Assembly: GCA_963920575.1 (NCBI GenBank)
Contig: OY986970.1
Coordinates: forward strand, 21,769,274 to 21,833,273
Direction: 5' to 3'
Origin: Narthecium ossifragum
Lineage: Eukaryota; Streptophyta; Magnoliopsida; Dioscoreales; Nartheciaceae
DNA length: 64,000 nt
Positions 1 through 10,769 of the stretch are shown in pieces (within the stretch, counting starts at the first letter, position 1; each line of letters starts with the position of its first letter). A model generated the notes under the pieces. It made no database searches. It was not told the origin of the DNA and saw nothing but the letters and a program-made list of their open reading frames with translations. The translations under genes and the position numbers were made by a program.

Positions 1-550
1 CACAGATCAGAAAACCTTATAATCACTTTGGAAGGAAAAAAAACAAGAAAAAGAACAAGGATATAATTATTTTTCCAAAGATATATTTCACTGCCTTCAT
101 CAAAAATAGAGCGTCAACAGGCTTAACAAGATCGGAAGTATGACTGGATTAAAGTAGTAGACAAGTTGGGCAGAAAGTTCCACATACAGAAAAGATCAAA
201 AGATAACTTAGTTCAGATAACCAGAAAAAAATACTCCAAAGCAGGAAGAATTCCACGCAGCAAGCTATAAATGAGACGGACTAGTTGATGGCCAAATTAA
301 AATCAAATATGCTACAAAAGTCCAAATCTTCACTGATCAGTTCGATACCATCCCGCCATCTAGGAAAGGAAAAATAACTCAAGGGTTTTACTATACTGTG
401 CCTTGTCAAAACCTGAAACAATAACAAGTTAATAGGATCAAATTAGAACACATTCATATTATCTTTTGCATAAAAAGATTAGAGGGTATGGTATATATAC
501 AGCTTGATTCACCTTAATAGACCATTGGACCATGTGCTATTCAAGGCTAC

Positions 551-609
551 TCAATTCAGTGATTCACTGCCACCAAAGGTATTCTCATTTGTTGCAAGCT
601 TAGATAGTT
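551..609 (-). CDS. hAT transposase exon 2 (C-terminal 18 residues)
   Basis: On the minus strand a pyrimidine-rich acceptor (ttctttattttcag) ends at 610. The next bases complete the phase-1 codon left by exon 1, giving Glu, followed by LSKLATNENTFGGSESLN and a TGA at 551-553. This ending is typical of plant hAT transposases, where a short second exon encodes a tail like ELSKLA. Without the inserted Helitron the intron would be 20 + 62 = 82 nt, a normal plant intron size. The matching phase, the good acceptor and the family-like tail together make this assignment strong despite the 8-kb separation. Confidence 0.85.
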
Positions 610-699
610 CTGAAAATAAAGAAATACTATCTATTATATAAGGAAGGACGGTTTTTGAAATGTCCCCCCTATAAAACATAAAGAGTGGTCAGGATTTGC

Positions 700-1600
700 C
701 TACAAACACATCCAACGGTCCAGATCTGATCATCAGCTTTAAGATTCCCCCCAAAATTTCATCCCCACCAAAAACTCCCGCCCAAATTTCCTTCTCTCAC
801 CCACTAACCCGCCCCGTCGCCCTTTACCCACCCCCATCCCCCGTCCCGTCGCCCTTTACCCATCCCCATCCCCGCCCCCTCTCCCTCTCTCCCCCGTCCC
901 CTCCCCGTCCCCTCTCCCCTCCCCTCCCCTCCCCGTCCCCTCTCCACCTGCCATCCCCTCTCCAGCTCAGGACAGAGAGAGCGAATGGAGACAGGGAGCG
1001 AGTACCAGAACCCATCCCTCCCCTTCATCTCCAACCTGCTCTCTCTTTGCCTCTCCCATCCCTCACCCATCCCTCCCCTTCATCTCCAACCCGCCGACCT
1101 CGCCAAAGCCGCCATCGACGCCGACCTCGCCAAAGCCGCCATCGACGCCGACCTCGCCCAGCCCGCCGACCTCGACCAAGCCGCCATCGACCACGCCCCA
1201 CGCCCCACGCCGCCGTCGACCTCGCCCTACCCGCTGTCGAACACCGTCGACCTCTCCCAATCCGCCATCGACCACGCCCCGGCCGCCGCCGACCTTGCCC
1301 AGCCCGCCATCGAGTTTTGAAATTTTTTGAAGAGAGAGAGAGAGGAGACGGGATGTGACTGAAAACCAGCCATCCTATCCCCTCTACTCATCTCCCAGCT
1401 CACCTTACCTATCAAACCCTCTCTTCCCTTTCCTCTCACACCCTCTCCTCCCTCTCTTCCCGGCTCCCCGCGGATGGGTATGAGATCGGCGCTCAAGCCT
1501 CCGCCGGCGGCTGCATAGAAGGGGACGTAGACGAAGTGCAAGAGGTGGGAGAGGAGAGCAAGGGAGGAGACAGCCACCACGTCGCGCACACCAACCCCAC
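700..1600. other. C/T-rich cargo block shared by both Helitrons
   Basis: This GC-rich block recurs inverted at about 34020-34900 in Helitron 2. It contains a short repeat (GCCGACCTCGCCAAAGCCGCC, about 1094-1160) that reads as D-L-A-K-A-A-I-D-A on the plus strand. On the minus strand 1450-1590 reads SLALLSHLLHFVYVPFYAAAG, conserved in both copies. That conserved stretch looks like a captured first exon in antisense to the Helitron, but I do not recognise the source gene. The long ORFs across the C/T-rich part are probably low-complexity artefacts. Confidence 0.5.
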
Positions 1601-1789
1601 CTCTCTGGCCTCTGTAAAGGCTGCAAGCTCTGTTTTTTTCTCTCTATATCTGAATCCAATGTGAATTTTTCTCACACACCCAACCTCGCTGGGCTCTGTA
1701 AAGGCTGCAAGCTCTGTTTTTTTCCCGTTAGAAAAGATCCTATTTTTTTGGATATTAGATCTTTTTGGATTAATATCTTAACTAACTCC

Positions 1790-1984
1790 GCTGTTTCATA
1801 GCGGAGAAGACCGCAACCCCGAGATCGTGCCTACCTCTCATCGCATCCTCTGCGCGTTCCTCCGCCATTACCTTTTCTCTTCCAAGCTCTGTTGCTATTG
1901 GTCTCCTCCCTGTCGCTGGAACCGGCTGATCTAGACTTCCCCGCTGTCATCTCGCTGAACCCAGCGGTGCCAAACCTACGGTGA
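1790..1984 (+). other. Exon-like GC-rich segment with splice donor in Helitron 1
   Basis: This GC-rich stretch ends in CTACG followed by GTGAGC at 1981, after which the sequence turns T-rich as plant introns do. It resembles the 5' UTR or first exon of a captured host gene. Just upstream, the segment CTCTGTAAAGGCTGCAAGCT occurs twice (1611 and 1692), a small local duplication. No protein is recognised. Confidence 0.35.
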
Positions 1985-4900
1985 GCTTTCCCTCTCCTCT
2001 CCTCTCTTCACTTCTGTTCATCTGTTCATTTGCTTCGATTTGCTGTCCTTTTTTGCTTAAATTTTTCTGGTTTTTGCTTCAATTTCCCTTTCTTCTTCCT
2101 CTTTTATATGGTTGAAACTGATTTTCTTCCCTTTTCATTTCCTCTTCACTATGATATGATTTAATTTCCCTGCAAACTGGCTTTTGGTCGATTTAATTTT
2201 CAAGTGCTTCTGTTCATCTTCTTTCCATCTGATATGATCTGCTTCATGTATGAGTTGATCCTTTGACGTTCATAGCACTTATCTGCAACCTGTGATAAAA
2301 ATGGCAGATCTGAAAAAATATTCAATTTTTCTATTTAGTGGTAAACATGATTTTTAGTACGATCGGAAAAAATGGCAGATCTGATATTTAGTGGAAAATA
2401 TGATATGCTTCATGTAATCTTTGATCCTTTGAAGTTCTTAGCATTTATGGCATATTTGAAATGCTGTAGACTGCTGCCACGATCAATTTATTCGGGGAGA
2501 CGACCCCGTAGCAATTTCCTAGGAGGAGGAAGGAGCATGAGAGATTGATATTTATATGGTGGAGATTAAGGTACAATTCCGCCGATATCCTCTCTTTCAT
2601 AAGCTATCTCTATTTTCGACAAATTTCTTCGTTTTTTGATTGTGTTTTATTTATGGATCTAAGGATGGCTGATGAAACTTTGTTGTCTATATTTGAGAGT
2701 CATGTTTGATGCTTTAGTGCCTTTTATAACTGTCCTCTGTTTCCAATGTTTGAGATCTATCATTTAACATAACAATTATAGCTATTTTGGACATCTTAAC
2801 AATAATTTCTCTAATAGTAGCCAATGACACAATTACTGTTTTCTTGAATTTCATTCTAAACAGTGGACTTACAGAATTCTTATGATTAGTTTTTCTGAGT
2901 CAGATCTCCTGGAATATGTCAGGATCCTAAAGAAATTTATAGACAATCATCTGTTGATCTGAACTGGCCTGTGTTGATCTGAACTGGCCTGTGGTTCCTA
3001 AAGAAATTTATATCTCAAAGACTGGACATGTTTGCACTCATTCAACACTGTTCAATTTAAAATTGTTGAATCAAAGGAACCAAAGGAGGAACTCATATCA
3101 GCTGAATAACAATAATATTTCTTTTTTCTTTTTTTCTTCTTTTTTTGTTCTTTCTTAAAATATCATTTAAAATTGTTGGTCTGGGATGTTTTTCTTTATG
3201 CAAATCAATAGCGATAGGATTTGGATCATATCAACTGAAGCGCCGTGGATGTTTCTGAAACGTTGGTCAAAGGTGTACTCTAAGTTTTACTTCTCTTTTG
3301 TTCCCTGCCCTATTCCCTGCCCTTTACTATTAATCATTCAGTTTGGTCATGTTTCGAAATAGAGCATGGTACTTAGATTTAGTTTGACAATTTCAGTATG
3401 GTATGTTTGTTACTGTAGCCCAAATGGGTTTGCTGGTGGATCAAGCTTCTATCAATAGTTGATTTTGTTGATTCACTTTCTAAAACTTAGTAGTAGCTTT
3501 CTTGCTGCCCTCAGGCAAGTATACTGATTTCTCAACATGCATCAATCACTCTTAAGTTAATATAATCCCCACACATGCCTCTCACAAAACACATGAAATG
3601 CTAGAATGCATTTGGGTGCTTGATGAAAATCACTATTCGATATTATATGGGTGCTTGATTGAATAGCTTCCAAGGATCACTATTCAAGGTTACAGCTTTT
3701 CACCTAGAATATGGTAGCTGTGTAGTAGTAGTAGAGGAAAATTAATCTTGATCAGTTTAAAGAATCAGCGTCAGAGAGTGTTGCTTAAATAGAAAACAAC
3801 AGAGAGACAAAGCATGAAAATAAAATTATAAGCTTAAAGAGAAAGTTTTGTTTTGTTTAATTGCTATTCAAGTTTTGTTTATTTATGGATCTAAGGATGG
3901 CTGATGAAACTTTATTGAGATTTGGCATTTTTTTTATCTAAGTGATTAATCGAGATGCCATAACTTGAAGGCATCTCATTACAATAGGTGTTAATTCAAG
4001 TCTCCAGTGAAGTGAGATGTGTATTTTTGTTTTTTTCACCCTTCTGATCAGAAGGCATTAGAAAAATGTCTCTCTTGCTCGAGGTGGCCGATCCCGTGCC
4101 GGAGAGAGTGGGATCGTGAGGATGTCGACGTGGTGCTTTTGTTCCATGAATTCAATATGGAATCTGGTGCTTTTGTTTGTGGAATGTCGACATGTGTCCC
4201 TACCTTGCAATCTGGAAGTCCATGAATGCAACCCAAAACACTTCCCCTGTGTTGTTCCATGAATCCATTTGCCTTCTTTGATCTGTTGATATGTTTTTGT
4301 GGATCGGATTTCATATTTTCTGTTTTAAATGTGGAGTTTTGATTGAATCTGAGCATTCCAGATCATGTTCTTTAACCAATATGTTTAAATCAGAATATAG
4401 CAATTGTGTTTGCAATGTTCTCTAATTCGCTTTCTTTCTTCTCTATTTCTTCTGGTGGCTTTAATAGTTTTTCCTTCTCTAATTGCAAAACCATTAATTT
4501 GTTCAAGCACATTTGTTTTTTGTGTTGTTGCTCATTTTTTTGCGAGGAATGTGTTTTAGATGGTTTTGATGCACTATGGACAAAATCTAAGGTGCTTTTG
4601 TTTGTCCAAATCTTGATTAAAGGGCTGCTGCACTTTTTAGAACATAAAACTCAATATAAAATGTGGCTAATCACTTTCTTCACGTGATTAAAGACCAGTT
4701 TTTTGGGCATGCGAAACTGCTTTTAATGCATTACCAACCATCCCAAATTGCTCCAGATTCTTTTAAAGTGGCTGCTACCCAACTTTGAAGTCAATAAAAA
4801 CAGTCCTCTTTGATGTTTTTGGTGAATTTACTAGCCTAAATATTGTTTAGTGATTCCATCTTTGCTTGGGATCAAAGAGTATGCTGTTTTAGATGCGAAA

Positions 4901-5196
4901 GCACCATTTATTTCATGAATAATCAGCTTGACTTGCTCCAGAAGTTAAGCAAAGTGTTGTAGTCCTTTTAATATACTAAAGAGCAGCTTTCTTCTTCGAG
5001 TTATGATGAGTTTTCACCGTCTACTATAATAATTTTTTATCAGTTTTATGCACAGTATTGTATACTTTTTCAATCTTCAATAATTTGCTTCTTCAGATTC
5101 AGTCTCCACATCTATGAGCAACTGAGGCTGCTACCTATAATTTGTTTTTTCAGTCTTCAGTAATTTACGTTTTTATTCTTCAGTAATCTCCTTCAG

Positions 5197-6512
5197 ATCC
5201 AGCCCCGATGCTTATGACAACTTTGCTGTGAGAGGGATAACCATGGTCAGCCTCTTGGCCCGTCTATACGGCATCAATGTTGGCTTTAATCAATTGCCTA
5301 CAGGTATGCTGAAGACATTGACACTCTTTTCAGCTCAGTTTCTTTATTGCAATGCAATGCAATGCTAATGAATGATTGTTTTGTTTTTATTTGCATTTGT
5401 GATCCCTGCTCCTAGAGTAGTTCCAATGAAGAGGGAAATCCAAATGCCCTGATCCTAGAGTAATTAATGATTGTAAGCTTGATTCTTTCCTACGTTAATA
5501 GAGATTGTGTGTGTTGTTGGCAACCACGATTTCAGATTGGAAGGGACTGCTCTTATCCTTTTGTAAATGATTTGATACTCATTCCATTTTGTTGTTTGTG
5601 ATGAACATACTATATCATTTCGCCAAGCTTTTTTGTAGATAGTGATTCATTTGTAGGAGTCTATTAAGTGTTTGAGAAAGAAATGTTTGATTCCATCACA
5701 TCACATAACTAAAAACCATGTTAGGGGCACGGGCCATCTGTGGGGATGTTTTTACTTCTCCTGTTGATTCCATTTTGGCGATATGGTCATTGTTGGTGCA
5801 AATTACTCCTTTTCTTATGTTTAGAATTTGACTTATTATTTTGGAATCACGTAGGGCATTCGAGCTATGACTGGTTCTAAAGGGTGCCTTCTAATAGTCA
5901 AGGTAATATTAATTCTAATTTTACTGCATTCACTATCGAATATTTTGATGTGTAAGAAAACTGTTTTCTTACTTCTTTTTGGATGTCCTCTTTCATGTCT
6001 ACTTAATTGATCAGATCAATGTCAGAAAATTGATTGCACATGTATCACTTAATTGTCGTATCGTTTTTCTCATGAATTTCCTCTTTGCACTTTCTCAGAA
6101 CTATACATGAGATCGGCTTAACTTCTGTTTGGCAGCAGATCAATCAAAATCTGAAGGTTATAATGTAGAGGTACAACATTCAGGTTTAATGAACTTCTGG
6201 CATGGAGTTGAATTTTTTTGGAGAGCAACCTTATGTATCTTCATGCGAGTTAGATATGTGATAAGTGAATTACGTACTCTGCGTTTCTTATTATGTTCTT
6301 TAGGATTTACTGATATGTCAAGGGAAGACATATTGGATTACAGGATACTCTTAGAAGAAGACGGGCTTAAGGAGGAAAACGACAACGTAGGCAGCGAGGA
6401 AGACATGAGGAATCCGCTGAGCCATAGTGGCGATGTTGGAGGGGCTGGTCGTAGCACTGGTTGGCGTGGCTTTGTGCCACTAAAATGTTTATTTTCTTTG
6501 AAGCGTGTTTAA
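5197..6512 (+). pseudogene. Captured three-exon gene fragment of unknown identity
   Basis: Three exon-like blocks join in phase. 5197-5303 (after CTTCAG, before GTATGC) encodes SSPDAYDNFAVRGITMVSLL and ARLYGINVGFNQLPT. 6136-6183 (after GGCAG, before GTTTAA) encodes DQSKSEGYNVEVQHS. 6304-6512 (after TTTAG) encodes FTDMSREDILDYR, then an acidic stretch and a stop. The one-base and two-base overhangs match at both joins (GCA, GGA), so this looks like a captured host 3' gene end rather than chance. I do not recognise the family. A further exon-like block at 5855-5902 (GIRAMTGSKGCLLIVK) does not fit this phase and may be spurious or from another gene. Confidence 0.5.
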
Positions 6513-6916
6513 TTTAGTCTCATGGTCGGATTCTTGAATTATGTGTTTGAGGATATATGTATTTATGTTCTGCATAATTTCATAAAGTTTTCTGTTGACT
6601 CCACTCCTTTCAAATATCATGTTCATTTAAACCGTGTCAGGGATAAATATAGTGAGTGTATCTATGCTTTCTTTAAAATTTATTTTTCTTTGCAAGAGCA
6701 TTTTAGCCATTTCACATATTAATCTCATATCGTTAGCATGATTAGATCTGTTAAGTGGATTAAAGGGGTATCTGAAATGACATTGTGATTTTAGGAATTT
6801 TGTGATGATGTGAGAAAATTTGGGATTTTTTTGATATTTAGTTTTATCGGGGGGCTGGGTTTTATGATATTGAACCAGAGTTTATTCAAGTTATACGTAT
6901 GATCTTACCACGTCAG

Positions 6917-7000
6917 CAGAACGCATGAAAGTATTGAAAGATAACATTGAAGTCTGTATAAAGCTGGGCTCGGGCTCTTCATCAAAGGAATTTTATGAAG
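6917..7000 (+). other. Isolated exon-like block in Helitron 1
   Basis: It is open after a CAG and ends at GTAAAG. It reads AERMKVLKDNIEVCIKLGSG then SSSKEFYEG. The composition differs from the AT-rich surroundings. It may be another captured exon, of unknown family. Confidence 0.3.
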
Positions 7001-7249
7001 GTAAAGCCCAATCCAACACCAACGAAATTGTGGCCTGCTCTAGAAGACATTGTTTGCTATTGATATTTGTTGTTATTAATTTTCATTGATGTTTGATAGC
7101 TTTCTTAACCAAATACCTATAATTGGTGTTGTTTGCAACACTTTCAATGGGAACAAAGGGGTGGATCGGAGAGGTGGAAAAATTTATTCAGCTTGCTAAA
7201 AACTTTATTGAGATTTGGCATTTTTAGCAAACTTTATTGGTATATGACC

Positions 7250-7322
7250 CCGTAGCAATCTCCACCGTATAAATATCAATCTCTCTGGCTCCTTCCTCCT
7301 AGGAAATTGCTACGGGGTCATA
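7250..7322 (+). repeat. Inverted copy of the segment at 2497-2570
   Basis: GACCCCGTAGCAATTTCC at about 2501 and its complement near 7300 belong to a ~70-bp block present in inverted orientation at both ends of the Helitron 1 cargo. The blocks bracket most of the exon-like pieces. They could mark the ends of an older element that was captured whole, or two separate captures. Confidence 0.5.
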
Positions 7323-7876
7323 AAAAGTTTAATCTCCCTAATGGACTACTTCATACTTCCAATAGCAAACTTTATTGTTTAAAACCGTTAACAGCTCCTT
7401 TTTCCTTTTCATTTGCTTAGTATGTTTTGCTATCTATGGTATTCTATTATATTGCTTTTCCATCACAGAAGCATGCATCTGTCGGTGGAGTGGAGAGACG
7501 TCGGGGGTGGCCGCGCGTCGGTTGAGTGGGGTGGGGGAGGGGGGTTGCCGTGGGTGGTCGCATTTTCACCGGAGGAGGGAAGGAGTGGGTTGCGGCCCTT
7601 GCGAGGTAGCTCAGGAGGAAGGAGGAGAAGGCGGGTGGACCGGTGGAGGAATAGTAGAATGACCCTGCTTAGTTGGACCTCGAACAATGTATGTACTGTA
7701 CTCCTTATATAATAGATATTGCCAATATTTTTTAATCGTTTATGCTCTCATGATTCTGTTGCAGGTTGTATTTTGGATGCCACGGGCGCGATTCCCCATC
7801 AAGATAGAGACATACACTCTCAGACGCATTATCGGTAGAAGGTTAGAGAAGCCATGGTGGTTACGTGCGAGGTGGA

Positions 7877-8560
7877 TGTTAGAGCTTTCTTAATCTCTTT
7901 TACATACATGTTTTTAGAGTACCATGAATCACTTAGGTAACTTCGGTAAGTTGTGACTTGAAACAAAATGAACCAAAGTTGGACATATTGGTATCAACTA
8001 CTATAGTGGAACTTGACTTTTCTTTATGCTTGCGGGTATCTCTTTTACATAGATGTTTTTTAGGTAACTTCGGCATATTGGCTATCTTAGGAATAAGTTA
8101 TCCCTAGAGAACTAGATTTTTACATGTTATCAAAGCTTATTCTGTTAAGATTTTGGATTGATGATGGTAATCATCTAACTGTTGGATTTTCTGATCCAGG
8201 GCCACGCATCAGTGAAGTGGTGGTGGTGTTGTGGGAAAGCTTGGAGCAAGAGTTAAAAAGAGAAAAAACCAACGGTTAGATTTTGCTAGCCCTGGAGTTG
8301 GATTATTGTGAAATTAGAATATCTGTATTTTTGTTTTTTCTTTGAAGTTGTGGTTTGTGAGGGATAATGTTGTATTTGAGGATACTATGATTTGTAAAGT
8401 TTGTGGGGACAAGGTTTGCCCCGGGGACAAAGTTTGTGAGGGAAAATATTGTATTTGAGAGATAATGTTGCACTTATAAGGTTTGTCTCGGTACAGGTGA
8501 GGTTCTATCGAAATTTTTTGAAAAAACTCTATATATCCGTGACGTAGGCACGGGCATTCC
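7877..8560 (+). repeat. Helitron 3' module shared with Helitron 2
   Basis: This block, starting at TTAGAGCTTTCTTAATCTC, is repeated on the opposite strand at 28663-29345. The match starts within the last codons (E-L-S-stop) that in Helitron 2 follow a helicase reading frame. Helitron 1 therefore seems to keep only the extreme 3' end of its autonomous parent. Upstream of it, 7766-7880 is exon-like after TTGCAG. Confidence 0.75.
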
Positions 8561-8564
8561 CTAG
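8537..8564 (+). other. Helitron 1 3' terminal hairpin and CTAG end
   Basis: CCGTG-acgtagg-CACGG can form a 5-bp stem with a 7-nt loop. Seven bases (GCATTCC) then separate it from the terminal CTAG. Helitrons use such a hairpin as the rolling-circle termination signal. The same hairpin is present at the Helitron 2 end with one change (GGGCAT to GGACAT) in the spacer. Confidence 0.85.
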
Positions 8565-8626
8565 TAAGCATATAAACGAGATGAAAACAAGATTAATTAC
8601 CTAAGAGGCTAAATTTAGTAACTTAC

Positions 8627-10769
8627 CACGTTCAAATGCTTCCAACTCAACAACATCCTCCTCCATGGATATAGATTGAAACCTCGTGGACTTTCGTAGC
8701 CAATCTTGTACACAAATCAGTGGCTCTGCTATCGTAGAAGTAAGAGAACTCCTAAATGCATCCAAAACTCTTCCACCAGTGCTGAAGGCGGATTCCGAAG
8801 TCACTGTGGAAATTGGAATCGCCAAGAGGTCTCGAGCCATGGTTGATAGTATCGGAAATCTAGAAGAATTGATCTTCCACCATAGAAGAACATCAAAAGT
8901 CTCACAATCTTTTTCATTATCTTCCCCTAGATACTTATCCAATTCTGATTTGTTCTCTCCCCCTCCAGCCTCTGATTGTATTCTCTTTAATCTAGATAAA
9001 ACCTTGGCCTTCACTTGATCATCAACCGATTGTTCTTCCTCTCCCGTAGTCAATTGAGATAGATCGGATGGTTGAATTGTAGTTGAAGGTCCAATTTGTG
9101 GTGAAACCAATTTCTTATACTCTTCAAACATTTTATAGGTGACATCGTTCACCCTTTTAGCAACCCTTTCGCCATCTACAAACTCATACATGTCTTCCAA
9201 TGCAAGACTAATATATCTAAACTTGTACCTTGGATCAAAAACAACTGACACAAATGTTAAGATATTCAACTTATCACTATTTGCTCCCCAATATTTCTCA
9301 AATCTTTCTTTCATTTTATCGGCCATGATGCGCAATCCAATGTCATTACCACGCCTCCATTCTTGCAACACACCGGATAAAACACTGAGCTCATGAAAAA
9401 AGCTGCTTGATGTGATGTAAGAAGTGCCTGATACCTTCAATGTTAGCTCATAAAAGTGTCGTAAGAAACGTACCAATCTCCTCACCTTTAGCCAATCTTC
9501 TAGAGTAGGCATTCCTTCTCTTCCATTGCCTTCAAGCTCGCTTCTAATTTGTGGCTCTAACTCTTCAAATCTATCAAATGCACCTTCAAACTTTTGGGCG
9601 GCATCCAACATCATATAGGTGGAGTTCCACCTAGTGCTCACATCTAGGCTCAACAAACTTTTGCTTTGAATCTTTTCTATCTCCACACAATCTTTGAACT
9701 TGTTTAACCTCATAGGAGATTGCTTCACATACTTCACAACCGCACGAACTCGATCAACAGATGTGCCCATATCATTTAAACCTTCACCAACTACTAAATT
9801 GATGATATGAGCCACACATCTCGTATGCATAAAGTCTCCATCCAAGACAGTTACCATCTTCCTCTTCAAGTACTTAAGAGCTACATCATTTGAGCTTGCA
9901 TTATCCACCGTCACAGTAAAAACTTTTTGAATCCCCCAATCTTTCAAGCATTTCTCTAGTAACCTTCCAATAGCTTCACCTTTATGACTACTGATTGGAC
10001 AAAAGTTTATTATTCTCTTGTGTAGTGTTCAATCATTATCGATAAAGTGAGCCGTGAGACACATGTAGTTGATTCTTTGAAGTGATGTCCATGTGTCCGT
10101 AGTAAGAGATACCCTTTGATCATTCTCTGTAAACCACTTCTTCAACTTTGTCTTCTCCTCTTCAAAAATATTAAAGCAATCCCTTCTAATTGTCCACCTC
10201 GAGGGCACATAAAGTCTTGGACATGCCACTTTGCAGAACTCCTTAAAACCCTCCGTGTCAACAAACTTGAAAGGCAACTCATTGAGTATGAGCATCCGAG
10301 CTAATGCCTTTCTACAATGTTCTTGGTTAAACTTCCATGTGCTAACAACTGATCCTTCCCCATCTTTTTCAAATCTTAGTTCCGCTTGTTGGCCACTCGA
10401 GCGAGGAAACTTTGGGCATTGAAGAAGGTGTTTCTTCATCCCTGTTGTTCCATTTACCCTTGGGTCGGAACGATAAACTTTGGCACAATACTTGCATTTG
10501 CTCCTTTGTTTGCCATCACCCGGATCGTCGAAACGATCATAGTGTGCCCAAACATCTGATCTTGGCTCCATTGATTTTCTTTCTCCCTTCGATTTTGTCT
10601 CTTCTCTCTTTCTTTTGTTATCCATTGTCCTACTCTCTTTATCTGTTGTCTCGTCTCTTGTAGTTGTGGGAATAGAGCTTTCACCAGTGGCATCCTCTCC
10701 CATTAATTGTTGGGAAAGTGAGTGAGAGGTAGGAGAGTGAGAGACATCATGGGAATGATGGGATGACAT
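8627..10769 (-). pseudogene. hAT transposase exon 1, one in-frame stop
   Basis: Transposase of the RICESLEEPER/DAYSLEEPER group, a nuclear protein that binds element ends and cuts DNA. Starting from the ATG at 10769 it has an acidic/basic N-terminal region, then a BED zinc finger (Trp74, Cys92, Cys95, His114, Cys118). The catalytic part contains LTTDTWTS near residue 225 and TVDNASSND about 50 residues later. The C-terminal hAT dimerisation block (WWKINSSRFPILS, then TSESAFSTGGR) is complete. A TGA at 10029-10031 stands where the family has Trp (TGG), and the frame is open on both sides, so this one stop splits the gene into 246 codons and the rest. The exon ends at 8627 in a canonical GTAAGT donor (phase 1). 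Reading through the donor would add only a short false tail ending at 8601. Confidence 0.9.

Larger units (their letters stand above)
630..8564 (+). mobile_element. Helitron 1, non-autonomous, complete ends, gene cargo
   Basis: The 5' end is TCTATTATATAAGG at 630, preceded by A629. The 3' end is CTAG at 8561-8564, followed by T8565, so it lies between A and T as Helitrons do. A hairpin (CCGTG and CACGG stem, 8537-8553) lies just before the CTAG end. Both ends match Helitron 2 on the opposite strand: about 960 bp at the 5' side (630-1590) and about 690 bp at the 3' side (7877-8564). No Rep/helicase domain is seen, and the interior is a mosaic of exon-like pieces. The last codons shared with Helitron 2 (ELS, stop, 7882-7893) look like the family's helicase stop region. 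Confidence 0.9.

Noticed and set aside
696..1358. Long proline-rich open frame in Helitron 1
   Set aside because: C/T-rich low-complexity sequence is open in most frames, the reverse strand is equally open, and no domain is seen.
7463..7687. Coding frames around 7.5 kb in Helitron 1
   Set aside because: Three overlapping frames on both strands, low complexity, no domain or splice support.
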